Below are positions 1 through 8,019 of a DNA stretch of 64,000 bases, piece after piece. Both the position numbers and the translations under genes were made by a program. Source of the DNA: a virus; the IMG/VR virus record IMGVR_UViG_3300042261_000868, positions 16,665 through 80,664 of that record; one strand, 5' to 3'. Each line of letters opens with the position of its first letter. Position 1 is the stretch's first letter. The notes beneath the pieces are model-generated. The model was not told where the DNA came from. It ran no database searches and worked only from the letters and a program-made list of their open reading frames with translations.

Positions 1-381
1 CTCTGGGATATTTTGAAAGTTTTGCCAGAGAAGCAACTTGTTATGAAAATTAGAGAAAGTCTAAATAGAAAAGATGATGGTATTGGATATGTCTACGGTG
101 TAATTAGTGTAATATCATATTATGCCGCCAATAAACTTTCCGAGTCTACATTAGCTAAACCAATCTCTAATTTATTAAGGGAGTTATTAACGAAGTCAAG
201 CATTATGCAGATGAATGCAACGTATGAAAATAATGTTTTAAAATTTAAGTTAATTCACCCATTGACAATTAAAGAAGGTTTGATAAAATTAGACGGTGGA
301 CACAATTATTTCCGTGCCAGTTCTAAATCTGGACACAGATCAAGTCCTTCTGGCGGTATTGCTTTTAAATTACCAAATTGA
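1..381 (+). CDS. Hypothetical protein, 5'-truncated by the window edge
   Basis: The frame is open from base 1 to the TGA at 379-381, so the gene probably starts upstream; a TTG at 13 is only a possible internal start. The visible 126 residues are mixed alpha/beta and end with a basic Ser/Gly-rich stretch (SSKSGHRSSPSGG). I do not recognise the family. The next gene follows after 7 bases and has its SD overlapping this stop, so the two are probably co-transcribed. Confidence 0.6.
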   Translation, partial: LWDILKVLPEKQLVMKIRESLNRKDDGIGYVYGVISVISYYAANKLSESTLAKPISNLLRELLTKSSIMQMNATYENNVLKFKLIHPLTIKEGLIKLDGGHNYFRASSKSGHRSSPSGGIAFKLPN

Positions 382-388
382 GGTTAAT

Positions 389-547
389 ATGAAAATTAGA
401 AGATATAGAAATGGTGTTTTGGTTTCGGAAGAGGTTTCTAACACACCCGCACCAACACCCACACCAACAGAGTCACCACAAAAACAAAAGACTCAAATCC
501 CAACTGCACCTAAGAAGGATTGCGGTTGCGGAAAAAAGAAACCGTAA
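389..547 (+). CDS. Small protein with C-terminal Cys/Lys tail
   Basis: A 52-residue ORF starting at ATG 389, with GAGG at 380-383 as ribosome-binding site. A longer reading from 296 has no such site and would overlap the upstream gene. It has a basic N-terminus, a Pro/Thr-rich middle (TPAPTPTPTESP) and ends KKDCGCGKKKP. The CGCGKK ending resembles tails seen on small phage proteins and could bind metal, but this is inference. Function unknown. Confidence 0.55.
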   Translation: MKIRRYRNGVLVSEEVSNTPAPTPTPTESPQKQKTQIPTAPKKDCGCGKKKP

Positions 548-570
548 TTTTTGGCAATTGATTTTTCAGA

Positions 571-593
571 CTGAGTTGATAAAATTAACTCAG
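571..593. repeat. Inverted repeat in the gap before the reductase gene
   Basis: CTGAGTT (571-577) pairs with AACTCAG (587-593) around a 9-base loop. No T-tract follows, so it is a weak terminator candidate at best. The 9-base word GCAATTGAT occurs on both sides (554-562 and 610-618). Confidence 0.35.
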
Positions 594-682
594 AAAGAAA
601 TTATTTATAGCAATTGATCCTAGCACTCACTTGTAAAAATTTAATAAAAATTCAATAAATACACTAACCGAATTAGGAGGTA

Positions 683-3052
683 ATGATGTCCATTAAAGTT
701 TTAAGAGAATATACGAGATATGCCAAGTATGCGAAGTACAACAAAGAAGCAAAAAGAAGAGAAACATGGGAAGAACAAGTAAACCGTGTTTTTGGAATGC
801 ACGAAGAAAAATTTAAAGATAAAATTTCTACTTTTAAAGAAGAGTTTGATTTTGCAAAAGAAATGGTAAATAAAAAGCTTATCTTAGGTTCACAAAGAGC
901 TTTACAGTTTGGTGGAATTGCCATTCTTAGTAAAGAAGCCAGAATGTATAACTGCACGGTTAGTTACTGTGACCGCCCTAGATTCTTTCAAGAGGCAATG
1001 TGGTTATTACTTTGTGGTTGTGGTGTTGGGTTCAGTGTGCAAACACATCATATTGCAAAGTTGCCAAAATTAGCTCCATTAACTGGAAAAACAGTTACAT
1101 TTAAAGTACCTGATACCATTGAGGGTTGGAGTGATGCTATTGGTATCTTAATAAACTCCTATTTCGGAAAAGAAGGTATTTTCGAGGACTACAGAAGCAA
1201 GAGAGTGGAGTTTGATTTTTCTGAGATTCGTCCAGCGGGTGCTCCTCTCTCATGGGGTGGTAAAGCCCCAGGTCCAGATGGACTCAAGAGTTCGCTTGAA
1301 AAGATACGTTCAGTTCTAGAAACCGCTTTAAATAATAAACAAGAATATCTAAGACCAATTGATGCCTACGATGTTATTATGCATGCATCTGATGCCGTTC
1401 TTTCTGGTGGTATCCGCCGTAGTGCAACTATTTGTCTTTTCAGTGTTGATGACACCGAAATGATTAATGCTAAAACTGGTGATTGGTTTATTAAGAACCC
1501 ACAGCGCGGTCGCTCAAATAACTCTGCCATTTTAATTAGAAATAAGACATCTAGAGAACAGTTTGGTACTCTTATGAAAAGTGTTAAAGAGTTTGGTGAA
1601 CCAGGGTTCGTATGGGTCGATGATACTGAGGCACTCTATAATCCTTGTGTTGAAATCGGAATGAGAGCCTATGATGAACAAGGTAATACTGGTTGGCAAT
1701 TCTGCAACCTTTGTGAAATTAATATGAAGAAATGTAAGACAGAGAAAGACTTCCTCCTTGCTTGCAAGGGTGCCGCTATCCTTGGAACACTTCAAGCCGC
1801 ATATGATAACTTCCCATATTTGGGAGAAGTAACCAACCGTATCGTTAAGAGAGAAGCCCTTTTGGGTGTCTCAATGACAGGTATGATGGATAGCCCAGAA
1901 ATCGCATTTGATCCAGAGATTCAAAAGAAGGGGGCTAAAGAGGTACTTCGTGTCAATGCTGAGTTTGCACCAAAGGTCGGCATAAATGTTTGTGCTAGAG
2001 CAACTTGTGTCAAACCCGCTGGATCTACTTCGTGCTTACTTGGTACTGCTTCTGGTATCCACCCACATCATGCTCGTCGCTACTTCCGTAGAGTCCAATC
2101 AAATGTTATGGAATATCCTTTGCAATACTTTGAAGCTCACAATCCTCGTGCCGTTGAAAAGTCAGTCTGGTCTAATACTGGTACTGACAAGGTTATTACC
2201 TTCCTTTGCGAAGTTCCAGAAGGGGCTAGAACGAAGAATCAACTTGTGGCTACCGAGTTACTTGAACATGTTAAGTTAACCCAGCAAAATTGGGTTGAGT
2301 ATGGTACTCGTAAAGATGTTTGTGTTGCTCCTTGGTTAAGACACAATGTGTCAAATACCATTACAGTATTACCCGAGGAATGGGATGGGGTAGAAAATTT
2401 TATCTATGACAACCGTAAATGGTTTGCTGGTATCTCATTGCTCCCTGCTTCTGGTGACTTAGATTATCCTCAAGCTCCTTTCTGCAAGGTTCTTGATTAC
2501 AAGGAAATCGTAGCAGAGTATGGAGAAGGTGCTTTGTTTGCTTCTGGTTTGATTGTAGATGGTCAACGTGCTTTCAATGATAACTTATGGGCTGCTTGTG
2601 ATTGTGCCTTGGGAATAGGCGAAAAACTCGAACTACCGCCTAAGCCAGAGGAACCAGCAATGCCAGTTAAGAATGGATATACCGATAAAGTATTCGCTGA
2701 GAAACTTAAAGTTTATACCGAAGCATTGAACAAGTACCTTGTTGATAAAGAGAACCACGAAATTATCTCTTTAAAGTTGGATTGGAACAGAAGGTTTACT
2801 CAATTTGCTGATAGGTATGTTGAAGGTAATAAACGTAAATGCAGTCACCTTCTCAAGTATGTATCCCTTTGGAAACAGTGGATTGATTTAAAGAGGGAAT
2901 ATGTAGATGTTGATTGGTCATTGGCTTTAGAAGAAGAACACGAAATTGATGTCTCCACCATTGGCGGGGAGGCATGTGCTGGTGGGAAATGCGACATAGG
3001 CGATCTAGGCAAGAAGATTGAAGAGACTAAACAAGTTAAAAGAGAAGCTTAA
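683..3052 (+). CDS. nrdJ: Class II (adenosylcobalamin-dependent) ribonucleotide reductase
   Basis: Reduces ribonucleotides to deoxyribonucleotides in the cytoplasm using coenzyme B12. Visible motifs: YNCTVSY with the first redox Cys (C91), GCGVGFSV, the substrate-loop region GGIRRSA, the finger-loop NPCVEIG carrying N320, the thiyl-radical C322 and catalytic E324, then CNLCEIN, CVKPAGSTS and GIHPHHARRYFRR. The C-terminal pair C765/C770 (CAGGKC) is the shuttle dithiol re-reduced by thioredoxin or glutaredoxin; a thioredoxin gene lies at 59102-59401. At 789 residues it is close to the monomeric RTPR family (about 740), with no intein. AGGAGG at 675-680 sits 5 bases before ATG 686 but only 2 before ATG 683, so 686 may be the true start. 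The substrate level (NDP or NTP) cannot be decided by eye. Confidence 0.93.
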   Translation: MMSIKVLREYTRYAKYAKYNKEAKRRETWEEQVNRVFGMHEEKFKDKISTFKEEFDFAKEMVNKKLILGSQRALQFGGIAILSKEARMYNCTVSYCDRPRFFQEAMWLLLCGCGVGFSVQTHHIAKLPKLAPLTGKTVTFKVPDTIEGWSDAIGILINSYFGKEGIFEDYRSKRVEFDFSEIRPAGAPLSWGGKAPGPDGLKSSLEKIRSVLETALNNKQEYLRPIDAYDVIMHASDAVLSGGIRRSATICLFSVDDTEMINAKTGDWFIKNPQRGRSNNSAILIRNKTSREQFGTLMKSVKEFGEPGFVWVDDTEALYNPCVEIGMRAYDEQGNTGWQFCNLCEINMKKCKTEKDFLLACKGAAILGTLQAAYDNFPYLGEVTNRIVKREALLGVSMTGMMDSPEIAFDPEIQKKGAKEVLRVNAEFAPKVGINVCARATCVKPAGSTSCLLGTASGIHPHHARRYFRRVQSNVMEYPLQYFEAHNPRAVEKSVWSNTGTDKVITFLCEVPEGARTKNQLVATELLEHVKLTQQNWVEYGTRKDVCVAPWLRHNVSNTITVLPEEWDGVENFIYDNRKWFAGISLLPASGDLDYPQAPFCKVLDYKEIVAEYGEGALFASGLIVDGQRAFNDNLWAACDCALGIGEKLELPPKPEEPAMPVKNGYTDKVFAEKLKVYTEALNKYLVDKENHEIISLKLDWNRRFTQFADRYVEGNKRKCSHLLKYVSLWKQWIDLKREYVDVDWSLALEEEHEIDVSTIGGEACAGGKCDIGDLGKKIEETKQVKREA

Positions 3053-3092
3053 AAAAAATAATTTGTGATAAAATACATAAAAGGAGTTTAAA

Positions 3093-3356
3093 ATGAATAT
3101 TAATGATTTACAAAATGTGATTGCTCTTGCCCGTAAGGGTCTTTCAGTGGTTGCAGCAAATCTCTCATCCCAAGAGGGAGCTTCCGCATTCAATTCCATT
3201 GGAGAAGTTGAAAAATTCGTCAGTGGACTTATTGAGCAACAGAATAAACAAATGGAAGCCCAAAAGCAACTGGAAGCCCAAAAGCAACTGGAAGCCCAAA
3301 AGCAACTTGAAGCTCAGCCTAATGTTGAGGTAATTCAAGTTAATCAACAGCCCTAA
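3093..3356 (+). CDS. Hypothetical protein with KQLEAQ repeats
   Basis: An 87-residue protein with a strong SD (AAGGAG) before ATG 3093. The N-terminal 50 residues look helical; residues 54-75 are a Gln/Glu/Lys helix made of repeated KQLEAQ units, likely a short coiled coil, encoded by an 18-bp tandem repeat. It lies between the reductase and the sugar-transfer cassette. No family recognised. Confidence 0.6.
   Translation: MNINDLQNVIALARKGLSVVAANLSSQEGASAFNSIGEVEKFVSGLIEQQNKQMEAQKQLEAQKQLEAQKQLEAQPNVEVIQVNQQP
3254..3318 (+). repeat. 18-bp tandem repeat, about 3.5 copies
   Basis: The unit GGAAGCCCAAAAGCAACT starts at 3254, 3272 and 3290, with a diverged partial copy from 3308. It stays in frame and encodes KQLEAQ. 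The first copies are almost identical, suggesting recent slippage expansion. Confidence 0.8.
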
Positions 3357-3363
3357 TGTGATA

Positions 3364-4230
3364 ATGAGTAAGCCAATTTCATCTGAGACATCTATTAGCG
3401 ATTTTTATAAAATAAAGATAACTGATAAATGCTCTGGTAAGTATAGATTAACCGATAAGGAAGCAACGAGGTTTGGCTACAGCCAAACCTTTTTGCAGAA
3501 TTTGAAGGGTGTTATACTTATGCCCAATAGCCCAAATAACGATGCTGCGGTTAATAATATGTTAGTCGGCAAATATGATACCGACTTGGTTTTCACACAT
3601 CCAGGTCAAGGTGGGGCTTTTGGTGATTCGTTTGGATGGATTTCTTTCATTTGTAGACTTTCAGAAGCATCTGGGAAAAGAATAAAAGTAGCTAGGTTAC
3701 ATTCAAAGGCAATTCTTCTAGGTAAAGAGTTATTAAACACAACTGGTGTCTTTGAAGAGGTTAATACCGACAAGGTTTTCCGTTTACCAGGCGGAACCAA
3801 GGGAGGCTATAGAGAGGTTTATTCTACTTTATTCCTACCAGCAAAGACACAATGGGTATTCAATGAAAGCAAAGTTGTTGCTGTTCAGTTTGGTAAAAGA
3901 GGATTAGCAGATAGAAGAATCCAAGATCCTAAAGACGAGGAAAGAATCATCAAGGCACTTGAAGACAAAGGATATACTGTTAAGCAAATTGGTGGTCACT
4001 TATCAAACATTGAATGTATGGAATTGGCTGCCTCTTGTCAGTTTTTCGTGGGTACTTGTAGTGGTATGTCTCATCTTTGTCATTCGGTAGGAACTCCCGT
4101 ACATATGCTAACTAACAACCGAAGTCTTGAGAGAGTTTCTGCTGGTCATGTAAAAAATGTCCGATCCCCATATCCAACCATATTCTGGCAAACCCCAAAG
4201 GATTTTATTGAATATGTCAAATCACTCTAA
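3364..4230 (+). CDS. GT-B glycosyltransferase, heptosyltransferase (GT9)-like
   Basis: About 289 residues. The C-terminal half looks like the nucleotide-sugar-binding domain of GT9 enzymes: VVAVQFG strand, a GY-V-QIGG segment, then CMELAASCQFFVGTCSGMSH followed by VGTPVHML, matching the family pattern of a Ser/Thr-Gly loop before His and a conserved GTPV strand. The N-terminal half is shorter than in cellular heptosyltransferases (about 340 residues). ATG 3364 is preferred over GTG 3358. The gene overlaps the next by 17 bases and starts a three-gene sugar/methyl-transfer cassette. Acceptor unknown: phage DNA, virion protein and host surface are all possible. A terminator-like hairpin lies inside it (3469-3494). 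Confidence 0.65.
   Translation: MSKPISSETSISDFYKIKITDKCSGKYRLTDKEATRFGYSQTFLQNLKGVILMPNSPNNDAAVNNMLVGKYDTDLVFTHPGQGGAFGDSFGWISFICRLSEASGKRIKVARLHSKAILLGKELLNTTGVFEEVNTDKVFRLPGGTKGGYREVYSTLFLPAKTQWVFNESKVVAVQFGKRGLADRRIQDPKDEERIIKALEDKGYTVKQIGGHLSNIECMELAASCQFFVGTCSGMSHLCHSVGTPVHMLTNNRSLERVSAGHVKNVRSPYPTIFWQTPKDFIEYVKSL
3469..3494 (+). terminator. Terminator-like hairpin inside the GT9-like gene
   Basis: AGGTTTGGC (3469-3477) pairs perfectly with GCCAAACCT (3482-3490) around the tetraloop TACA, and T3490 starts a run of five T. This has the shape of an intrinsic terminator but lies about 105 bases inside the reading frame, where it could attenuate transcription coming from the reductase gene. 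Confidence 0.5.
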
Positions 4231-5059
4231 CACAGACGCAATTAGTTTAGTGGTTTTTTGTGTTGACAAGAAAAATCCCAATGCTCAATATGCATATCTT
4301 AAATCACTTGAAGACAGTATTGATGTTGTTTCACGAAGCCTAAAATCACAAATAGATATTCATCAACTTTTTAAGATACCAAATTTAGTTATATTAACCA
4401 ATTTTGATTTTACATATAAAGGTATAACTGCTATAAACATGCCACATGCGGTTTGTGAAAAAAACTTCTTTGGTAACAAATATACCCTTCCGTTCCAATA
4501 CATCAAAGAAAAAAACATAAATCAAGATATATGGTTACATGATTTTGATTGTTTCCCTCAATCAAATTTTCCATTTCCTCAAATAACAAAAGAACAAATT
4601 GGGGGTGTATTAACCAAACCCAATTACATTAACAGCGGAAGTCTTTTTATTAAAAAAGAAGACTTAGATTTCTTTACTTATTTTAAGCAAATATATGACA
4701 TCACACCTTATCATAAAATGGACGAATATCTCCTAAATGATCTCATATATAGAAAACAAATCATAATTGATAAATACTGCAACAAACACTTAACAGATAT
4801 ATTTAAAAGATTTAATAAGGGAATTTGTAGCTTGAATAGTACCTATAATTATTCAAATTCTATGGCTAAAAGAGTTAGAAAACTCGATTTCACACCTCTA
4901 GCAATACACTTCCATCCAGAGAAACCAGAACAACATCGATGCTTTGAAGGAAAAAATATAATTAAAGAAGAGTTAAACAAAATATTCCTTGAGCATTGTC
5001 CGATTGAATACCGTAATAGGAACTTAGAGCTTTATAATAAATGGAGACATCCGAAATGA
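4214..5059 (+). CDS. Putative glycosyltransferase (GT-A-like)
   Basis: 281 residues from ATG 4214, chosen because it overlaps the upstream stop by 17 bases and has AAAGGA about 11 bases before it. After an N-terminal strand (LVVFCVDKK) there is IWLHDFDCFPQ, which looks like the DxD metal/nucleotide-sugar site of GT-A enzymes, then INSGSLFIKK, a segment common in galactosyl- and glucosyl-transferase folds. Its place between a GT9-like enzyme and a methyltransferase supports glycan work. The family cannot be named; other nucleotide-binding functions remain possible. It ends in a 4-base ATGA overlap with the next gene. Confidence 0.45.
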   Translation: MSNHSNTDAISLVVFCVDKKNPNAQYAYLKSLEDSIDVVSRSLKSQIDIHQLFKIPNLVILTNFDFTYKGITAINMPHAVCEKNFFGNKYTLPFQYIKEKNINQDIWLHDFDCFPQSNFPFPQITKEQIGGVLTKPNYINSGSLFIKKEDLDFFTYFKQIYDITPYHKMDEYLLNDLIYRKQIIIDKYCNKHLTDIFKRFNKGICSLNSTYNYSNSMAKRVRKLDFTPLAIHFHPEKPEQHRCFEGKNIIKEELNKIFLEHCPIEYRNRNLELYNKWRHPK

Positions 5060-5805
5060 TTAAAAGAAAACCACCAACCCAAGTACCAGAATCATCAGAA
5101 CCAATGGATTATGGTTTCCTTAAGAACACCGAATTAACTGATTTCTTTAAGCAGAATCTACATAAAATTACATCAACCAAATATCTTGAAGATATTATTA
5201 AATTTAAAGTAGGGTTTGACCTTAGTAGAAAAGTAGTTAAGTTTTCCCCCGAATTGAAAACGGGTGGATTATGTGCTAACCAAGTTCCAAACGAGATTGC
5301 TGGCTTTCTTTTCCATATCCTCACTAACCACTACAGGATTGATCGTTATATGGAAGTTGGAGTCAACATGGGCGGAACCTTTTATTTAATTGATTCCTTC
5401 CTAAGAGCAATAAACCCAAACTATGCTGGTGCGGTTGCTGTTGATAAAAAGAATGTTCTATTGGATTCTGATAATTACTTTAAAAAATATCCAACCACCA
5501 AGATACTTATTGGTGATTCAAAAAGAATGATTATCCCAGAAAAATTTGACTTGATTTTTATAGATGGCGACCACACCTATCTTGGTGCTAAGGCTGACTA
5601 TTTAAATTTCAAATCTTGTTCAGATTTTATGGCATTTCACGATGTTGAAATACTCCATAGATCAACTAATGTTAAGAAGTTATGGGAAGAGATTAAGAAA
5701 GAGTATCCTAACAATACCATGGAGTTCTTTAATAAATCCTCCGAATTTCAAACAACTTTAGGCATAGGAGTCTTAATAAAGACCAAACCTAAAGTAATGG
5801 CTTGA
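5056..5805 (+). CDS. Class I SAM-dependent methyltransferase (Methyltransf_24 type)
   Basis: 249 residues from ATG 5056, which overlaps the previous stop as ATGA; an in-frame ATG at 5041 lies inside the upstream gene. Motif I is YMEVGVNMGGTFYLI, followed by AVAVDKK (acidic residue for SAM ribose), ILIGDSKRM and the diagnostic FDLIFIDGDHTY, then DYLNF. The FIDGDHTY signature is typical of the Methyltransf_24/CmcI group, often O-methyltransferases acting on sugars or natural products. It probably finishes the product of the two transferases upstream. Target unknown. Confidence 0.75.
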   Translation: MIKRKPPTQVPESSEPMDYGFLKNTELTDFFKQNLHKITSTKYLEDIIKFKVGFDLSRKVVKFSPELKTGGLCANQVPNEIAGFLFHILTNHYRIDRYMEVGVNMGGTFYLIDSFLRAINPNYAGAVAVDKKNVLLDSDNYFKKYPTTKILIGDSKRMIIPEKFDLIFIDGDHTYLGAKADYLNFKSCSDFMAFHDVEILHRSTNVKKLWEEIKKEYPNNTMEFFNKSSEFQTTLGIGVLIKTKPKVMA

Positions 5806-5858
5806 CATTTAAGAATAATAAATATAATAGTGCCACACCCATAACAAAAGGGGGATAT

Positions 5859-6428
5859 GTGCGTTGCATGGTTCTAAATCAAGATTACCAACTGTTGAAT
5901 ATTGCCGAGTGGAATAAGGCTCTCAACCTTATTCTTGAAGGCAAGGTCACTGTTCTAGAGAAGTACGACACGAAGATTAACTCAGCAACACAAAGCTGGG
6001 AAATGCCAGCCGTTGTATGCTTGAATTACTTCGTTCATGCTAAAAAGAAGAACAAAGTCTTTAATGCCCCAACAAAGAGGAACATCTTCATCAGAGATGA
6101 ATACACATGTCAATACTGTGGTATCAAAGTTAGCTTGACCACTGGTACACTTGATCACGTTATGCCTCTTTCTCGTGGTGGTCCAAACACGGTTGGCAAC
6201 ATTGTTTGTGCATGTAAGAAGTGTAACAACAACAAGGCTGACATGACTGCTAAGGAGTTTGAGAACTGGCAAGACAAGCACACAGGCGACCATGGCTATC
6301 CTCTCAAGAACCTACCTCGCTCTCTCAATGAGGATGAGAAACTTAAGTGTATCTTGAAGTCTTACAAGAGTAAGGAAAGACTCACTTGGTTGAAATGTTT
6401 GAAGGAGCATGGTATTGAACTATGGTAA
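5859..6428 (+). CDS. HNH endonuclease
   Basis: About 189 residues. It contains YTCQYCG, the HNH core LDHVMPLSRGGPN..NIV, then CKKCNNNKAD, i.e. two CxxC pairs for structural zinc and a His-Asn-type active site. The first part (MVLNQDYQLLNI) matches the N-terminus of the common family that starts VLNADYQPLN, so I prefer GTG 5859, with GGGGG 4 bases upstream; ATG 5868 and the overlapping TTG 5802 are alternatives. Proteins like this act as free-standing homing or DNA-processing nucleases. It overlaps the following gene by 7 bases. Confidence 0.8.
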   Translation: MRCMVLNQDYQLLNIAEWNKALNLILEGKVTVLEKYDTKINSATQSWEMPAVVCLNYFVHAKKKNKVFNAPTKRNIFIRDEYTCQYCGIKVSLTTGTLDHVMPLSRGGPNTVGNIVCACKKCNNNKADMTAKEFENWQDKHTGDHGYPLKNLPRSLNEDEKLKCILKSYKSKERLTWLKCLKEHGIELW

Positions 6429-6682
6429 AATATCATAAGGTGAAACTCGTACCCTTGAACGAGAGAGCTACCAAGATAGTTAACTACTATCAAAATAGCC
6501 TTCTCATTCAAGAGTATGATGTTTTAGGAAAACCATTATCTATTGCCCCTAACGGAAAACAAGGCATATATTGTGTCTCTCCAGATTTTTCTTGGAGGGG
6601 TTGGTTTGTTTTGGATGATGATGTTCGATTTAGCCTTGAACAAAACCAACTTGATGATATAATTGCTAAAGTGAAGGGATAA
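6422..6682 (+). CDS. Hypothetical protein with GWF-LD motif
   Basis: 86 residues, starting inside the end of the HNH gene. It ends with a predicted beta segment RGWFVLDDDVRF and a short helix. The next gene product carries a similar GWFHLDQKFF, so the two may be distant paralogues. No family recognised. Confidence 0.55.
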   Translation: MVKYHKVKLVPLNERATKIVNYYQNSLLIQEYDVLGKPLSIAPNGKQGIYCVSPDFSWRGWFVLDDDVRFSLEQNQLDDIIAKVKG

Positions 6683-6683
6683 A

Positions 6684-6935
6684 ATGAATAAAAAATTAAG
6701 AGGTTTTTTACGCCTTAAAAAAGGCATAGTTCAAAACTTACATCCCGATTTAAAAATATTAGATGAAACCAATATTCCATTTGAGGGTTGGTTTCATCTA
6801 GATCAGAAATTTTTCTATATAAATTATGGATACGACAATCTTGAGAAAGGGGTAATAACCCAAACCGTAAAATTTATCGTACAAGTTATAAAAGAATATG
6901 AACAAGATTATAAAGAACTTAAAACAGGAGTTTAA
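6684..6935 (+). CDS. Hypothetical protein, possible paralogue of its upstream neighbour
   Basis: 83 residues, ATG 6684 preceded by AAGGG. Basic N-terminus (NKKLRGFLRLKKG), central GWFHLDQKFFYIN, then an amphipathic helix rich in Glu/Lys. One base separates it from the upstream stop. Function unknown. Confidence 0.55.
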   Translation: MNKKLRGFLRLKKGIVQNLHPDLKILDETNIPFEGWFHLDQKFFYINYGYDNLEKGVITQTVKFIVQVIKEYEQDYKELKTGV

Positions 6936-6937
6936 CA

Positions 6938-7195
6938 ATGATTCTATATTGTGATGATGAAAAAGAAATTTATATAGGTGTTTGTGGGATTGATACTGAT
7001 GAGTCAAAAATAATCAAAAAAGTATCAAAAATTTTAGGAATTGATTTTGAAAAATCAGCGGTTGTTCCAGATGAAATTGAACCTCATATGATTCTTGATT
7101 TTGAAATGGATACAATTGTGGTTCAATATAATGACTATAATGAGGATTTTGCTGAACTCTCTGAGAAGGGTATTGCAATTTATATTATCCCATGA
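6938..7195 (+). CDS. Hypothetical acidic protein
   Basis: 85 residues, strongly acidic, with CAGGAG before ATG 6938. It looks like a small alpha/beta fold (ILYCDDEKEIYIGVCGI at the start, GIAIYIIP at the end). It overlaps the nuclease gene downstream by 4 bases (ATGA), so they are translationally coupled. No family recognised. Confidence 0.6.
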   Translation: MILYCDDEKEIYIGVCGIDTDESKIIKKVSKILGIDFEKSAVVPDEIEPHMILDFEMDTIVVQYNDYNEDFAELSEKGIAIYIIP

Positions 7196-7986
7196 CTGTT
7201 GTAAAACCAGAGGAAAAGGATAAAGACCTATGGATTAGTCATAGCTCCATGGAGTCTATGGAACAATGTCTTCTAAAATGGTACTTGCGATATATTGAGA
7301 AGAATAAGCCAGTTGTAGATAGTTTTGATGCCCTTCTAGGAGACATAACCCACAAGACCATCCAAGCTTATGAAGGGGTTAACTCAAAGTCGCTTAATGA
7401 AACTTTTAAGAAAGCACTTGCAGAAGCTAACCCCAAATCGGAGTTTTTAGATCAATATAAACCAAGACTCGCCAAGGCACTTAGAAACTTCGCCAAGTTT
7501 TGGAATGACCGCCTTAAGAATGTTGGATTAACCAAAAACGAAAAGGAAAGAAAATTCTTCCTTCCCGCTCCAGTTGAGGGATTCAAAATAATCGGTATTA
7601 TGGATATCTACTTTAAAAGAAACGATATCATTACCCTTTTAGATTGGAAGACCAGTAAGAAAGTTTCGGATCATACCGAACAGCTTGCTTTTTATTTCTT
7701 AATCCTTAAGTTGACCAATGAAATCCCTGAAGATGTAAATACTTTCGATGCTGAAATTGTCTATCTTTCATTAGTAGATGACAAAGATGATTATGTCACT
7801 GTCAAGTACCATCTTGATGAAAAAGACCTTGATGCAGCCTGTTATAGACTTGAATCTTATATTAGGCGAATCCAACAAAAAGGTGTTTTAAAAGAGAATT
7901 ACCCAAAGAAACCTGGACCTCTCTGCCCTTGGTGCGATTACTATAAAGCTGGTATTTGCAACGGAAAAGAAGACTTGCAATCTTGA
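7192..7986 (+). CDS. PD-(D/E)XK nuclease, RecB/Cas4-like with probable Fe-S cluster
   Basis: 264 residues. The PD-(D/E)XK core is visible as an early His (GDITHKTI), GIMDIYF for the Asp, then ITLLDWKTSK for the D-x-K strand and EQLAFYFLIL for the conserved Gln-x3-Tyr helix. A Cys in SMEQCLLKWYLRY plus CPWCDYYKAGIC near the C-terminus give the one-plus-three Cys pattern that holds a 4Fe-4S cluster in Cas4 and AddB nucleases. No cas1/cas2 or CRISPR array lies nearby, so a replication or recombination exonuclease role is likelier than spacer acquisition. Confidence 0.82.
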   Translation: MTVVKPEEKDKDLWISHSSMESMEQCLLKWYLRYIEKNKPVVDSFDALLGDITHKTIQAYEGVNSKSLNETFKKALAEANPKSEFLDQYKPRLAKALRNFAKFWNDRLKNVGLTKNEKERKFFLPAPVEGFKIIGIMDIYFKRNDIITLLDWKTSKKVSDHTEQLAFYFLILKLTNEIPEDVNTFDAEIVYLSLVDDKDDYVTVKYHLDEKDLDAACYRLESYIRRIQQKGVLKENYPKKPGPLCPWCDYYKAGICNGKEDLQS

Positions 7987-8002
7987 ATTTTTGGGTTATA
8001 AT
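7975..8002 (+). promoter_or_regulatory. Sigma-70-like promoter before ligA
   Basis: TTGCAA (7975-7980), 16-base spacer, perfect TATAAT (7997-8002). It ends 17 bases before the ligase ATG, with AAAGGA between. Confidence 0.5.
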
Positions 8003-8019
8003 TCCGCAAAGGATTCTAT

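Noticed and set aside
602-609. TATAAATA on the - strand upstream of the reductase gene
   Set aside because: No - strand gene follows it, so there is nothing to drive.
411-617. Alternative + strand frame of 68 codons
   Set aside because: It overlaps the Cys-tailed small gene out of frame, is rich in Gln/His/Lys from Pro-codon slippage and has no SD.
683-3052. Possible intein or intron in the reductase gene, common in phages
   Set aside because: Motifs follow in normal order without a long insertion, and length is close to the family norm.
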